DNA from: Sphingopyxis macrogoltabida
GTDB taxonomy: Bacteria; Pseudomonadota; Alphaproteobacteria; Sphingomonadales; Sphingomonadaceae
NCBI RefSeq assembly: GCF_001307295.1
Contig: NZ_CP012700.1
Span: forward strand, 437,001 to 501,000
Reading direction: 5' to 3'
DNA length: 64,000 bases
In this document: in pieces, positions 1-8,556 of the stretch
How positions within the stretch are numbered: position 1 is the stretch's first letter
How the letters are laid out: each line of letters starts with the position of its first letter
Translations under genes and position numbers: made by a program
The notes under the pieces: generated by a model
The model's database searches: none
What the model saw: the letters and a program-made list of their open reading frames with translations, nothing else
Told to the model about the DNA's origin: nothing

Positions 1-243
1 CTCGTTGCGCGCTGCCATGCCGCGCAAATCCCGGCTCAGCCTGTCCGTGACCTCGCCGACATCATGAATGATCCGCATCTTGCCGCCACCGGCTTCTTCG
101 AAGCCTATGAGCATCCCACCGAAGGACGGTGCTTCCGGATGGGGCATCCTGTCCGCTTTGGCGTATCGCTGGGAGGAGCCGGCAAGGTCGCCCCGGCGAT
201 AGGCGAACAGAGCGAAGAAATCCGCCGATCCATCTCCGGATGA
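1..243 (+). CDS. CaiB/BaiF family CoA-transferase, C-terminal fragment (cut by window edge)
   Basis: Frame 1 is open from base 1 to the TGA at 241-243, giving 80 residues. The segment PVRDLADIMNDPHLAATGFF, followed by a GHPVRFG-type stretch and a terminal GEQSEEIRR, is the usual end of a class III (CaiB/BaiF) acyl-CoA transferase, whose C-terminus recognises the CoA acceptor. The catalytic Asp lies in the part outside the window. The specific acyl substrate cannot be read from this piece. Family assignment rests on recognition of the tail only. Confidence 0.75.
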   Translation, partial: LVARCHAAQIPAQPVRDLADIMNDPHLAATGFFEAYEHPTEGRCFRMGHPVRFGVSLGGAGKVAPAIGEQSEEIRRSISG

Positions 244-358
244 CCGCTTTTGGTGCGGGCCTCGAATCCCGCATCCGAAGCCAGATTCCGCGCGATGACG
301 GCATTGTGTGAAGCCACCGCCCGAAACAAGGGCGGGGCAAGGAGCAGGAGAGAAGATC

Positions 359-460
359 ATGCGCGCCAGACTGCGCCAAGAGGCTGACTGTATTGCGGTT
401 TACGCCGTCACCTTCCTCGTTTGGGGCGCCATTTTGATGACGATCGCCGCCAAGCTCTGA
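359..460 (+). CDS. Possible 33-residue single-pass membrane peptide
   Basis: A short reading frame starts at ATG 359, preceded by a purine-rich GGAGCAGGAGAGAAG run that could serve as ribosome binding site. The peptide has a charged N-terminus (RARLRQEAD) and then about 20 hydrophobic residues (IAVYAVTFLVWGAILMTIAAK), which would form one membrane helix. It lies about 115 bp after the CoA-transferase gene. I do not recognise a family. The length is close to chance expectation, so this is a tentative call supported mainly by the RBS and hydrophobic pattern. Confidence 0.35.
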   Translation: MRARLRQEADCIAVYAVTFLVWGAILMTIAAKL

Positions 461-553
461 CCTTGCCGCGCAAGGCTCGCACTCCCGGCAAGATCGATGC
501 GGCTTGATCGCGCCGCTGCGCCGGCCAAACCGGCACACCGCCGTGCGATTGGC

Positions 554-736
554 TCATTGCCCCATGGAGAGTTTGAGCTGGGCTCCGGTAATGCTCGCCG
601 CCTCGTCTGAAAGCAGAAAGGCGACGACGCGAGCGGCCGCCTGGGGCGAAATCCAGTCGCTCAGGTCAGCATCCGGCATGTCCGCCCGGTTCGCCGGCGT
701 ACCGATGATGGACGGCAGCACTGCGTTCTTTGCCAT
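554..736 (-). pseudogene. Short-chain dehydrogenase (SDR), C-terminal remnant
   Basis: Sixty residues match the end of a classical SDR: the VLPSIIGTPANR segment after the active-site helix, then DWISPQAAARVVAFLLSDEA and the closing SITGAQLKLSMGQ, where family members normally read 'ITGA.l.VdGG'. Everything upstream that should hold the Rossmann TGxxxGxG and YxxxK motifs is absent. An in-frame stop lies only a few codons before the first Met. It is therefore a 3' gene fragment, probably left by a rearrangement at the edge of the lasso cluster, and unlikely to be functional. Confidence 0.7.
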
Positions 737-1168
737 CGTCGGTAGTCAGAAAGGACGCGCGCAACTGGCCGTTGTCAAAACGGGCCTGTGCCGAAATCAT
801 GCTTCCTTTGATGATCGCAGAGGCGTTTTCGGGACCGAGGTTCGATGCGCGCCTCGGCGTTTGTACGTAACCCTGTGCGGCAAAGATACATCCAGTTCCG
901 GTGCCAGTTGGAGTTGCACATCTCCCGATCAAACGCATGATCGCGGTCACGCCACATTTGCAGGCGTGTGACCGGGTTCCGCTACGTATGTCCAGGCGCA
1001 AGCTAAAGGTAGCGGTTCGTGCCCCGATGTGCGTTTCCTTTGCGCGGTCACTCTTTTTTTGAAAACGATGCTCGATTATTTTCAGATTATTAAATAGCGG
1101 CCGGAATTTCCGAGGCATAACTTCCCAAGTGCGACTCATTTCGGTCGCGATTTCGGAAGGAAGATGTG
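737..1168. other. Intergenic region upstream of the lasso-peptide operon
   Basis: No convincing gene is visible in these 432 bases. The reading frames across them lack recognisable domains. The interval from about 1050 to 1100 is markedly AT-richer than its surroundings (a T7 run, then several ATTATT/TTAAAT stretches) and is the most likely place for the precursor-gene promoter. I could not define a -35/-10 pair with good spacing. Confidence 0.4.
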
Positions 1169-1309
1169 ATGAAACAGCAGGACAGCAGTGACCTGATCGA
1201 CCTCGGCGCCGTCGGCGTCGAGACCCGAGGCATCGAACCGGTCGGTCCCCGCGATGAAGATACCAACGAGCACTTCCTGCTCGTCGGCGGCATCACCGCT
1301 GAAGACTGA
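1169..1309 (+). CDS. Lasso peptide precursor (A), sphingopyxin/astexin-like
   Basis: This 46-residue peptide begins at ATG 1169 behind a GGAAGGAAG ribosome binding site. The leader (residues 1-20) ends in Thr-Arg, with the penultimate Thr19 that is conserved in proteobacterial lasso leaders for recognition by the B and C proteins. The predicted core starts at Gly21 with GIEPVGPRD and continues to a hydrophobic FLLVGG segment and an ITAED tail. A Gly1-Asp9 isopeptide ring is expected, since Asp sits exactly at core position 9. The core closely resembles sphingopyxin I as I remember it. The B and C genes follow directly. C-terminal trimming of the tail is common in this group. Too short for standard gene callers, but context makes the call strong. 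Confidence 0.93.
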   Translation: MKQQDSSDLIDLGAVGVETRGIEPVGPRDEDTNEHFLLVGGITAED

Positions 1310-1318
1310 CCCTCAGGG

Positions 1319-1343
1319 CGGCGCGCCGCGCTGCGGCGCGCCG
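1319..1343 (+). promoter_or_regulatory. Hairpin between lasso A and B genes
   Basis: A perfect 9-bp inverted repeat, CGGCGCGCC (1319-1327) and GGCGCGCCG (1335-1343), surrounds a 7-nt loop. It starts 10 bp after the precursor stop codon and has no T-run, so it is not a classical terminator. Hairpins at this place are known in astexin-type clusters. They probably stabilise the precursor transcript or attenuate read-through, so that precursor exceeds enzyme. Confidence 0.7.
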
Positions 1344-1364
1344 TACCTCTGGCACAGCCATCGC

Positions 1365-2015
1365 ATGGACCCATCTTACGACATCCGGCCAGGGCTGCAC
1401 TTTTGCCGCTTCGAAAGCGAATATGTGTTTCTGGACTTGCCTGCTGGCCGCTATTTCCTGATCCAGGGGCGGACGTCGCAAGCTTTTGCGCATTTCCTCG
1501 ACCAGCGCGCCAGCGACGACGAACAGGCTGTTCTGCTTGATCAGCAGCTCATCGGTCCCGCTGGCGGATTGGCTATCGGGAATCTGCCCCTGCCGCCGGC
1601 CGTCACAGCGAGCCTCATCGACCAGCCTCTCCCCGATACGCCTTGGCTCGATACCCTCAGGGCGATTGCGGCCCAAAGGCGAGCGCGCTTTGACATTGGC
1701 CGTATTCCGGTTTTCGAGATCACGCGGCGGATGGGTGAGCGCCTCGAAAAACATTCTCCCGAGAGTCGGCAAGAGACCTATATTCGTGTCGCCGCCGCGT
1801 TTCACCGTGCCCGGCGTTACGCGCTTGCCACGGATCGGTGCCTCGAGCGGGGCATTGCGATGCGCCGGATCCTTGCGCGCGCGAGGTGCGACGCCCGTCT
1901 TGTCTTTGGCGTGACATTGCCCTTTGCTGCCCATTGCTGGGTTCAGGCTGGCGAAGCGGTGCTGACCGACCCGCTCGATGTCATCCTTCGCTACAAGCCG
2001 ATCTTGGCGGTCTGA
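1365..2015 (+). CDS. Lasso peptide B protein: fused leader-binding (B1) and transglutaminase-like leader peptidase (B2)
   Basis: The 216-residue protein cleaves the leader from the lasso precursor in the cytoplasm. Residues 1-80 (starting DIRPGLHFCRFESEYVFLDLPAGRYF) fit the PqqD-like RiPP recognition element. Residues about 95-216 fit the transglutaminase-like cysteine protease, with the likely triad Cys159 (DRCLERGIAM), His190 (AAHCWVQ) and Asp202 (LTDP). I chose ATG 1365 because the B1 domain begins there; an upstream in-frame ATG at 1254 lies inside the precursor gene. The stop overlaps the next start (TGATG), implying translational coupling with the cyclase. Confidence 0.93.
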   Translation: MDPSYDIRPGLHFCRFESEYVFLDLPAGRYFLIQGRTSQAFAHFLDQRASDDEQAVLLDQQLIGPAGGLAIGNLPLPPAVTASLIDQPLPDTPWLDTLRAIAAQRRARFDIGRIPVFEITRRMGERLEKHSPESRQETYIRVAAAFHRARRYALATDRCLERGIAMRRILARARCDARLVFGVTLPFAAHCWVQAGEAVLTDPLDVILRYKPILAV

Positions 2016-3727
2016 TGACCGGTGGATTTCGCATCGAGATCGCTTTCGCAGAGGATGGTTTGCGTCGTCGCTCGCAAGCTCGCGGTGCGGCTGATTTCAG
2101 TTGCGGAAATGTGGCGGTTTGGTCGCGCGAGCCGCTGCAGCACGTGGATGCGCGGAGCATCATCATTGGTCGCCTGTTCGAAAAATTTAGCGCGGTGCCG
2201 CCTGCCATTGAGTGCCCCGGCCAAGTCCTCACGGCCGAAAAAGGACGAAAGCTGCTGACGGATTTTTGGGGCGGCTATGTTTTTGTTCATATCGGCCGGA
2301 ACGGGGCGGTGACGATATTCCGGGACCCGTCCGGCGCGCTGCCCTGCTACGTAAAACGGGAGGCCGACGGAATAAGCATCGCCGGCGATATCACGGAACT
2401 CGCTTCGCCGGGTTCCGGCGCCGTCGATTTGGGCGAAGTCGCGCGCGTGCTTTCAAGCGGCGACGCGCGCGGGCGTCGCACATGTATCGAGGGGATCGAG
2501 GAACTGATAGCCGGCGAATGCCTTGCCGTTGCCGATGGCAAGGTGGCACTCGAGAGCTGGTGGACCCCATGGGACCATGTCACGCCGCGCGCGAACAAGG
2601 ACTTCGAGACTTTCGCTGAGGACCTGCGCAACATCGTTTGCGGGGTCGCGGGGACATGGTCGCGCTGCTTCTCGTCGATATTGCTGGGCGTATCCGGAGG
2701 TCTCGACTCATCGATCGTCGCCGCCGGCGCCGCACCTGCCGCGCGCGGGCTGACGTGTCTGACCCTGTTCGGGCCCGATGCCGATGGCGACGAACGACGA
2801 TATGCGCTGGCCATGGCGACGCATCTCGGGCTCAATATTCGCGAAGTGCAGCGCGAAATTGGCGATATCGACGTCGGCCGCGCCTCCGCGCCCAATCATC
2901 CCTGGCCGATCGTGCCGATCGGGCGCCAGACGAACGAGGCGATCCACGAACGGTTAGCCAGAGAAATGCCGGTAGATGCTTATTTTACCGGCAATGGCGG
3001 CGACGCTGTTCTGTGCAGCCTGCGGAGCACCATTCCCCTTCTCGATCGCGTCCTGGCGGAGGGCCCGTCCGCACGGCTCGGAACCACGCTGCGCGACATA
3101 TGCCTGCTGACCGGCGCCGACCGACGCACGGTCCTGCGCCATGCCTGGGATCGCCATCGCCGCCACGGGGGACGGCATCAGATCCGGTTCAACGCAGCGG
3201 GGCTGCAGCCGGACGCCGCGAGGGTGGCACGGGCCGCCGGGGCCACGCACCCTTGGCTCCGGCCGCCGCGTGACATTCTGCCCGGAAAGACCGTTCATGC
3301 AGCCTATCTGATGCGAACCCAAAAGAGCATCGAGCTCTATCCGCGCGCGGTGTCGCCGCCCCATGTCGCGCCGCTCATATCGCAGCCCCTGATGGAACTC
3401 TGTCTGTCGATTCCGACCTGGATGTGGGTATCCGGCGGACGGAATCGCGCGGTCGCGCGCCGCGCCTTCGACAGCGCGCTTACGTCGCTTGTCACCGCCC
3501 GCACCAGCAAGGGCGGTCCCGGCGGGTTTGATCTCCTGATATACCGCCGCAACAGGGACCGCCTTCACGACCGCCTCCGCAACGGCCTATTGGCTTCCGA
3601 GGGTATTTTCGATCCCGCGCTTCTCGATCGCGCCGAGGATCCCACCTGGCGCGGCGTCGAGCGAATTCAGCGTATCCTCGAATTCGCCGCCGCCGAAAAT
3701 TGGGTGCGCTGGTGGAGCGGATCCTAA
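2015..3727 (+). CDS. Lasso peptide cyclase (C), asparagine synthetase B-like
   Basis: The 570-residue ATP-dependent macrolactam synthetase adenylates the Asp9 side chain of the core and lets Gly1 attack it. The N-terminal part has the glutaminase-like fold but no Cys2 nucleophile. The synthetase domain carries the pyrophosphate-loop motif SGGLDSS at about 227-233 and an ARTSKGG segment near the C-terminus. The start ATG 2015 overlaps the B stop by one base. Its 3' end overlaps the convergent isopeptidase gene by 4 bp. Family and role are secure from sequence plus gene order. Confidence 0.93.
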   Translation: MTGGFRIEIAFAEDGLRRRSQARGAADFSCGNVAVWSREPLQHVDARSIIIGRLFEKFSAVPPAIECPGQVLTAEKGRKLLTDFWGGYVFVHIGRNGAVTIFRDPSGALPCYVKREADGISIAGDITELASPGSGAVDLGEVARVLSSGDARGRRTCIEGIEELIAGECLAVADGKVALESWWTPWDHVTPRANKDFETFAEDLRNIVCGVAGTWSRCFSSILLGVSGGLDSSIVAAGAAPAARGLTCLTLFGPDADGDERRYALAMATHLGLNIREVQREIGDIDVGRASAPNHPWPIVPIGRQTNEAIHERLAREMPVDAYFTGNGGDAVLCSLRSTIPLLDRVLAEGPSARLGTTLRDICLLTGADRRTVLRHAWDRHRRHGGRHQIRFNAAGLQPDAARVARAAGATHPWLRPPRDILPGKTVHAAYLMRTQKSIELYPRAVSPPHVAPLISQPLMELCLSIPTWMWVSGGRNRAVARRAFDSALTSLVTARTSKGGPGGFDLLIYRRNRDRLHDRLRNGLLASEGIFDPALLDRAEDPTWRGVERIQRILEFAAAENWVRWWSGS

Positions 3728-5913
3728 CCGGGCCCGTTCGCCGCGCGGCAACGATCGGGCCGATCGCGCGCGAGCTTGCCCCAGCTTTCGGCCTGGTTCG
3801 GGAAGGGGCCGTCGGTATCATTTTTGTCCAGAAGCCAATAGTTAAACCAGGCGATATTCTCCCGCATCGCGAGCGACCGGTTCGACGGCCGGTAGAAGAC
3901 ATGGGTTTCGTCAGACGCTGCCGTAGCGCCGGAATAATGACTGATCTGCGTCGGCGCTTTCGCCGCGCGCAACGCTTCGAACAATTCGATCTGCGACGGC
4001 GATGCCGAGGCAACCTGCTGTAGCAGGGCTGCGCAAACTCTGTTGGCGTTCAGCGACGGAGCGAAACGGCGATAGCTGATTATGGCGTCGCTCAGCGGTG
4101 CGCCGCCATAAACCGCATCATAGCTCGAGCCGGCGGTCGCATATCCCGCCGGTTCGAGATAGCCGCCATCGCCGCTCGATGCGGCGCGAAACAGGGGCGA
4201 CCGGGTCACCGCGACATTGACCATCTGCGAGCCGCGGCTGTAGCCGGCGATGCCCACCCGATCCCGATCGACGAGACCCTCGATGGCCATTTCGTCGACG
4301 GCATCCTCGAAGATGTGGACGCCTTCGATCCACAGCAACCGCTGCAGAGTCTCTGAATCCGGCGGCCCGCTGCCGCGAACCCATGCCTTGCTGGCCGCCA
4401 TCAGCTCCTCCGATTGCAGGGGGGAGGGGTCATTGATCAGCAGCACCACATAACCTCTCTCGGCGAGCAGCTGGACCGGGTAGTTCCATTGGAAACCGGG
4501 CGCGGCGAACCGGTCGTCGGCATCGGACCCATGGGTAACGATGACGGCCGGGTAGGGCTTTCCCTTTTGGTAGCCGCGGGGGAGGACGACAAAGCCGCGG
4601 GCTTCATACCCATCGCGGTTGGTCCAGACCCGGGGAAGGATGGTGAGGGGAGCGATCGCGTCATGCTCCGCCGAGACCGACAGGAGCCGGAAGATGCGGC
4701 CATCCCTCAGGTCGATTTTCACAAGCCTCGGCGGTGTGGCGATTCCCTCTTCGACGCAGACCGCGAAAAGAAGCGCGTTATCATAGGCGCAGCGAGTGAG
4801 GCTGTGTTCGCTCTCCACCCTTCGCACGTCATCGCTCGAGACGACGGCCAGCCCGTAGCGGGCCGCATCGAGATCGCGGGTTCCGAGAACCAGCTTTTTT
4901 CCGTCGCGGCTCGCCTGGGGCGCAGCCGCGCGGGGATCGCCTATGGTGAATGCGACCGCACCGTAGCTGTGCCGTTCCCCGTCCGGGCCCGTTTCCACGA
5001 GGTCCAGCGTTTTCGCCAGGCCGCTCGTCGCGAGTTCGCCGCCGCGCGGTCCCCTGAGGAGCGCGATTGTCTCCAGATTATGCTCGACACCCAGCGTGCG
5101 TATCGTTCCGCTCAGCCGATTCCAGGCGCGCATCTCGAACCGACCGCCTTCCGAGCCATCGGGTGTCTCCACCCGGAATTGAACCTCATCGCCGCGCCAG
5201 AGAATCTGCCCCCCGCCACGCGTCGCCATCCGGTCCTTCGATGGCCTGCTCAGCATCAGGGTGGTTTTCCCGTCGGGTCCGCGCAGGAAATAGTCGATCT
5301 CGACGTCTATCGTAGACCGGCGCCGGCTTTTCAGAGCGCTGACCTCCGCGTCGAATCGGACGCGAGGCGCGTTCGGCAATGCTCTGAGCTGCGAATACCA
5401 GAGCCAGGCGCCGCCGGGGGACCAGTCATAGTCTAGAACGCCTACCGATGACGGGCGCACACCGCCGCCGATCGGAAAAGACATGTCCGCTTTCCCGACA
5501 GGAACGGTCGCCGGGTTCACGATCAGCGGCTGCACCATGCCGCCGGGCGTAATCCGATAGAGCTGCAGGCCCGCCCCGAGGTCGAGGAGGGCGCTCCAGT
5601 CCGCTGTGCCGGGGATGCGCCGCAGCGACTTGGCGCTGTCGACGGTCACTATGGTTCTTTGCCGGGTGGCAGCGATGTCGAGGATGCGGATATGGGATCG
5701 CGGCTTGTCGGCAGCGAGGTCGGCAATCTCGACCGCGTAGATGGCAAGCTTGCCATCTTCCGACAGGGCGATGTCCTTCACCTCCGGGACGGTGAGGATG
5801 TCCTCGAGAGTCCAGGGCCTGCCCTTGCTCTCCCCTGCCGGGGCGACAGGGGAGAGCACCGCGACGGCAAGGATCGCCGCGGCCGGGAGGCCGGCTCGGA
5901 GGCTATTCCGCAT
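3724..5913 (-). CDS. Lasso peptide isopeptidase (S9 prolyl oligopeptidase-like, AtxE type)
   Basis: This is a 729-residue secreted hydrolase. It begins with a signal peptide (RNSLRAGLPAAAILAVAVL...), then a beta-propeller-like region and an alpha/beta-hydrolase domain. The nucleophile is Ser559 in GYSRG and the catalytic His is about 671 in SDETH. Known AtxE enzymes open the lasso ring by cutting the Gly-Asp isopeptide bond after import. Of several possible starts, ATG 5913 is favoured because GAGGAGG (5920-5926) lies six bases upstream. That ribosome site overlaps the receptor stop codon, so translation is probably coupled to the receptor gene. Confidence 0.9.
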   Translation of the reverse strand: MRNSLRAGLPAAAILAVAVLSPVAPAGESKGRPWTLEDILTVPEVKDIALSEDGKLAIYAVEIADLAADKPRSHIRILDIAATRQRTIVTVDSAKSLRRIPGTADWSALLDLGAGLQLYRITPGGMVQPLIVNPATVPVGKADMSFPIGGGVRPSSVGVLDYDWSPGGAWLWYSQLRALPNAPRVRFDAEVSALKSRRRSTIDVEIDYFLRGPDGKTTLMLSRPSKDRMATRGGGQILWRGDEVQFRVETPDGSEGGRFEMRAWNRLSGTIRTLGVEHNLETIALLRGPRGGELATSGLAKTLDLVETGPDGERHSYGAVAFTIGDPRAAAPQASRDGKKLVLGTRDLDAARYGLAVVSSDDVRRVESEHSLTRCAYDNALLFAVCVEEGIATPPRLVKIDLRDGRIFRLLSVSAEHDAIAPLTILPRVWTNRDGYEARGFVVLPRGYQKGKPYPAVIVTHGSDADDRFAAPGFQWNYPVQLLAERGYVVLLINDPSPLQSEELMAASKAWVRGSGPPDSETLQRLLWIEGVHIFEDAVDEMAIEGLVDRDRVGIAGYSRGSQMVNVAVTRSPLFRAASSGDGGYLEPAGYATAGSSYDAVYGGAPLSDAIISYRRFAPSLNANRVCAALLQQVASASPSQIELFEALRAAKAPTQISHYSGATAASDETHVFYRPSNRSLAMRENIAWFNYWLLDKNDTDGPFPNQAESWGKLARDRPDRCRAANGPG

Positions 5914-5924
5914 GGACATCCTCC

Positions 5925-8456
5925 TCACCAGTCGCGGCTGATCGTGATGCCGAGGAAACGCCCCACCGCCGAATAATTTGTCGAATCGAAGGGGGTGTCG
6001 CTCGGCGATGCCACTGCCGTCATCTCGGGTTTTGCATTGAAGATATTGAGGGCGTTGACGCTGATCTCGCCCAATGCGCCGATTTTGACACGCGCCGAAA
6101 GGTCAAGCGTCGCGACCGACGCCACCTTGACGGGAATTGTGCGGCGCCGATCGGTGACGCCGCCGGTGAAGCTGACGAAGGAGGCGAGAGTGAAGTCCTC
6201 ATTTCCGAAGGTTGCGCCACCCCGCGCGCGAAAGTGCGGCGAATTGAAGATGGTGCCGGCCAGATCGGTCACCGGAAGGCCCGGCAACAATTGCTGCCGA
6301 CTGTCGAGCCAGGTGCCGCTTGCGATCAGTGTCAGCATCTGCGCACCGATCGGTGCGCGGTAGCGCAGCGACAGGTCCGCGCCCTGATAGCGCTGCGAGG
6401 CGATATTGAGGTCGCGCCCGTCGATCAGCGCGATGACATTGGCCGGGTCATAGGGTCCGGTGGTGGCATTGCCGAGCGGGTCCGAGGCCCCCGCGATCGC
6501 GGCGGCCAGCAACGTCGGCGACGGATTGAAGGTGACGAGATCGGCAAACAGCGGATTGGTGAGAACCCCGAGTGGCGATCCGAATGGCGGCGCGACCCGG
6601 TCGCGATAGTCGATCCGGAAGAGGCTTGTCACGATCTGCAACCGGCTCGACGGGCGGAAGGTCGCGCTCAATGTCACATTCTCGGATCGCTCGGGGCCGA
6701 CATCCGGATTGGGACCGCCGAGATAGACATAGGTCGATCCGGCCGGAAACATCGATCCATAGCCGGTCACGGACAGGAGGACCGGCGTATATCCGCTATA
6801 CTGCTGGTTGAGCGTCGGCATCTTGAACGACTTGCCCCACGAAATGCCGAGGCTGAGCTCCGGGACCGGCGCATAGACGAAGCCGAGCTTGGGCACGACG
6901 ATGCTCCCGGAATCGGAATAATCCTCGAAGCGCATTGCTGCCGTGATCGAGGCGCGGTGCGCGAAGGGCAGCTTTTGATCGGGACTGGCGAGCGGGACGA
7001 AGAGCTCGCCATAGGCATAGCGGTTCTCGCGCGTGGGTGCGAAGGCCCGGCCCGCGATCAGGGCGTTAAGGTGATTGCTGCGCCAGCCGCCGCCTGCCGC
7101 GAGGCGGACATCGCCCGCCGGCAGCGCGAAAAGCGGGCCTTCGACCCCCGCCTCGATACTCAGACTGCGATTGTTGAAGATCCGGATCGAAGGGGGCGCA
7201 ACGCCATTGGTGAAATTCTGCGTGACCCCATAGGTCTTGTCCGTGCCGTAGAAGCCCGAAACGCGCGTGCTCCAGCCGCCGCCAAGATAAGCTTCGAGCG
7301 TCGGCGCGACGCCGAAGGTCTCGAACTCATTATGCACCACGATCCCGCGCGTCGTGATCGGCCGGTCGGCGAACAGTCCGCGCACCGAGGTCATGTCGCC
7401 GCGCTTGTAGATCAGGTCGGCCTTGATGCCGAGGCCGGGTGCGAGGTCCTGATGGCCGCTGAACAAGGCGCTATGGCGCCGCAGTTCGGGATAGAAAGTA
7501 GAGAGCGGATTGCTGGTCACGGCATAGCTGCGGTCCCGCGCCAGGATCGCGCTGTTGTCGAAAAAATCATAGGTGGCGAGAAAGCCCCCGCCCGACCATT
7601 TGGCCCCGCCGACGATATTATATTGTTGCTGGAAATTGCCGCCGTCGGTCGACCCGCCGATCCGCGCGCTCGTTGTGATGCCCTCATAATCCTTGCGGAG
7701 GAGGATGTTGACGACGCCGGCGACCGCGTCGGCGCCATAAATGGCCGACGCGCCGTCGGTGACGACCTCGATCCGCTCGACCGCTGCCGTCGGGATCGCG
7801 CTGATGTCGATCACGCTCTGTGTACCGCTATAGGCAAAACGGTTTCCGTTCAGCAAAGTCAGCGTGGCGCTGGGACCGATACCCCGAAGGTTGAAGGTCG
7901 ACGCGCCGTTGACGTTGACATTCTGGTTCTGGACTCCTTGCCCCGACCCGATCCCTGGGTTCTGGCCGCCCCCGAAATTCTGCGGCAGGCTGCGCGCAAC
8001 CTCGCCGAGATCGGCATGGCCGGCGTTGCGGATATCCTCCGCCGTCACTTCGATAACGGGCGCCGGCGCAGGCGCGCCTGCGATGCGCGAGCCGGTGACG
8101 ATGATGGTTTCCGGCTCGGCCGAAGACGGGATTTCAGCCGAAAAGCCATTGCGGATGATGACCGCGCGGTCGTCGAAGCGTGCGATGAGCCCGCTTCCCG
8201 CAAGGAGGGTCTCGACGGCTTCGCGCGGCGTGAACTGGCCCTTCAAGGCAGGAGCGGTCTTCCCTTCAAGGTCGCGCGAAGAGGCATAGAGTTCGATGTC
8301 GGCGAGATCGGCGGCTCGGCGCAGAGCCTCGCCCAGATCCTGCGCGGGCATATCGTAAGACTGGCGCTCTTGCTCTGTCGCCATCGCGGCGATTGGCGAA
8401 CAACAGGCAGCAACACCGGCGAGTAGCGCGGCCAGCGAACGAGACTTGATCAACAT
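5925..8456 (-). CDS. TonB-dependent receptor with N-terminal STN signalling domain (lasso peptide uptake, FecA-like)
   Basis: This is an 843-residue outer-membrane receptor. After the signal peptide (MLIKSRSLAALLAGVAACCS) comes a secretin/TonB N-terminal domain (about 35-105: [20 protein letters not shown], ending VETLLAGSGL). A TonB-box-like ETIIVTGSR follows, then the plug (YGADAVAGVVNILL) and a beta-barrel ending in an aromatic residue (TISRDW). The STN domain pairs with the adjacent FecR/ECF genes, so ligand binding should signal to transcription. Position between fecR and the isopeptidase points to import of the lasso peptide. Start ATG 8456 is chosen for the GGGGGAG ribosome site upstream. 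Confidence 0.9.
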   Translation of the reverse strand: MLIKSRSLAALLAGVAACCSPIAAMATEQERQSYDMPAQDLGEALRRAADLADIELYASSRDLEGKTAPALKGQFTPREAVETLLAGSGLIARFDDRAVIIRNGFSAEIPSSAEPETIIVTGSRIAGAPAPAPVIEVTAEDIRNAGHADLGEVARSLPQNFGGGQNPGIGSGQGVQNQNVNVNGASTFNLRGIGPSATLTLLNGNRFAYSGTQSVIDISAIPTAAVERIEVVTDGASAIYGADAVAGVVNILLRKDYEGITTSARIGGSTDGGNFQQQYNIVGGAKWSGGGFLATYDFFDNSAILARDRSYAVTSNPLSTFYPELRRHSALFSGHQDLAPGLGIKADLIYKRGDMTSVRGLFADRPITTRGIVVHNEFETFGVAPTLEAYLGGGWSTRVSGFYGTDKTYGVTQNFTNGVAPPSIRIFNNRSLSIEAGVEGPLFALPAGDVRLAAGGGWRSNHLNALIAGRAFAPTRENRYAYGELFVPLASPDQKLPFAHRASITAAMRFEDYSDSGSIVVPKLGFVYAPVPELSLGISWGKSFKMPTLNQQYSGYTPVLLSVTGYGSMFPAGSTYVYLGGPNPDVGPERSENVTLSATFRPSSRLQIVTSLFRIDYRDRVAPPFGSPLGVLTNPLFADLVTFNPSPTLLAAAIAGASDPLGNATTGPYDPANVIALIDGRDLNIASQRYQGADLSLRYRAPIGAQMLTLIASGTWLDSRQQLLPGLPVTDLAGTIFNSPHFRARGGATFGNEDFTLASFVSFTGGVTDRRRTIPVKVASVATLDLSARVKIGALGEISVNALNIFNAKPEMTAVASPSDTPFDSTNYSAVGRFLGITISRDW

Positions 8457-8556
8457 AGTCACTCCCCCAAAAATTCCGCCGTGCATCGGGCAAGGCGGTC
8501 AGTTGGGGGTGAGTTGACGGGACGAAGGAGGTGCCCTTAGCCAGTCGGTGAAAAAA

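Noticed and set aside
666..1139. A 157-codon - strand frame upstream of the lasso operon
   Set aside because: Composition is irregular and no domain is visible. It overlaps the SDR remnant in another frame.
6234..8426. A 730-codon + strand frame opposite the lasso TonB receptor
   Set aside because: Arg/Gly/Asp-rich shadow of the receptor. The - strand frame has clear signal peptide, plug and barrel motifs.
8457..8556. CTAAGGG...CGTCCCGTC as a possible FecI-type ECF promoter before the receptor gene
   Set aside because: The two elements are only 9 bases apart, too close for an ECF -35/-10 pair.
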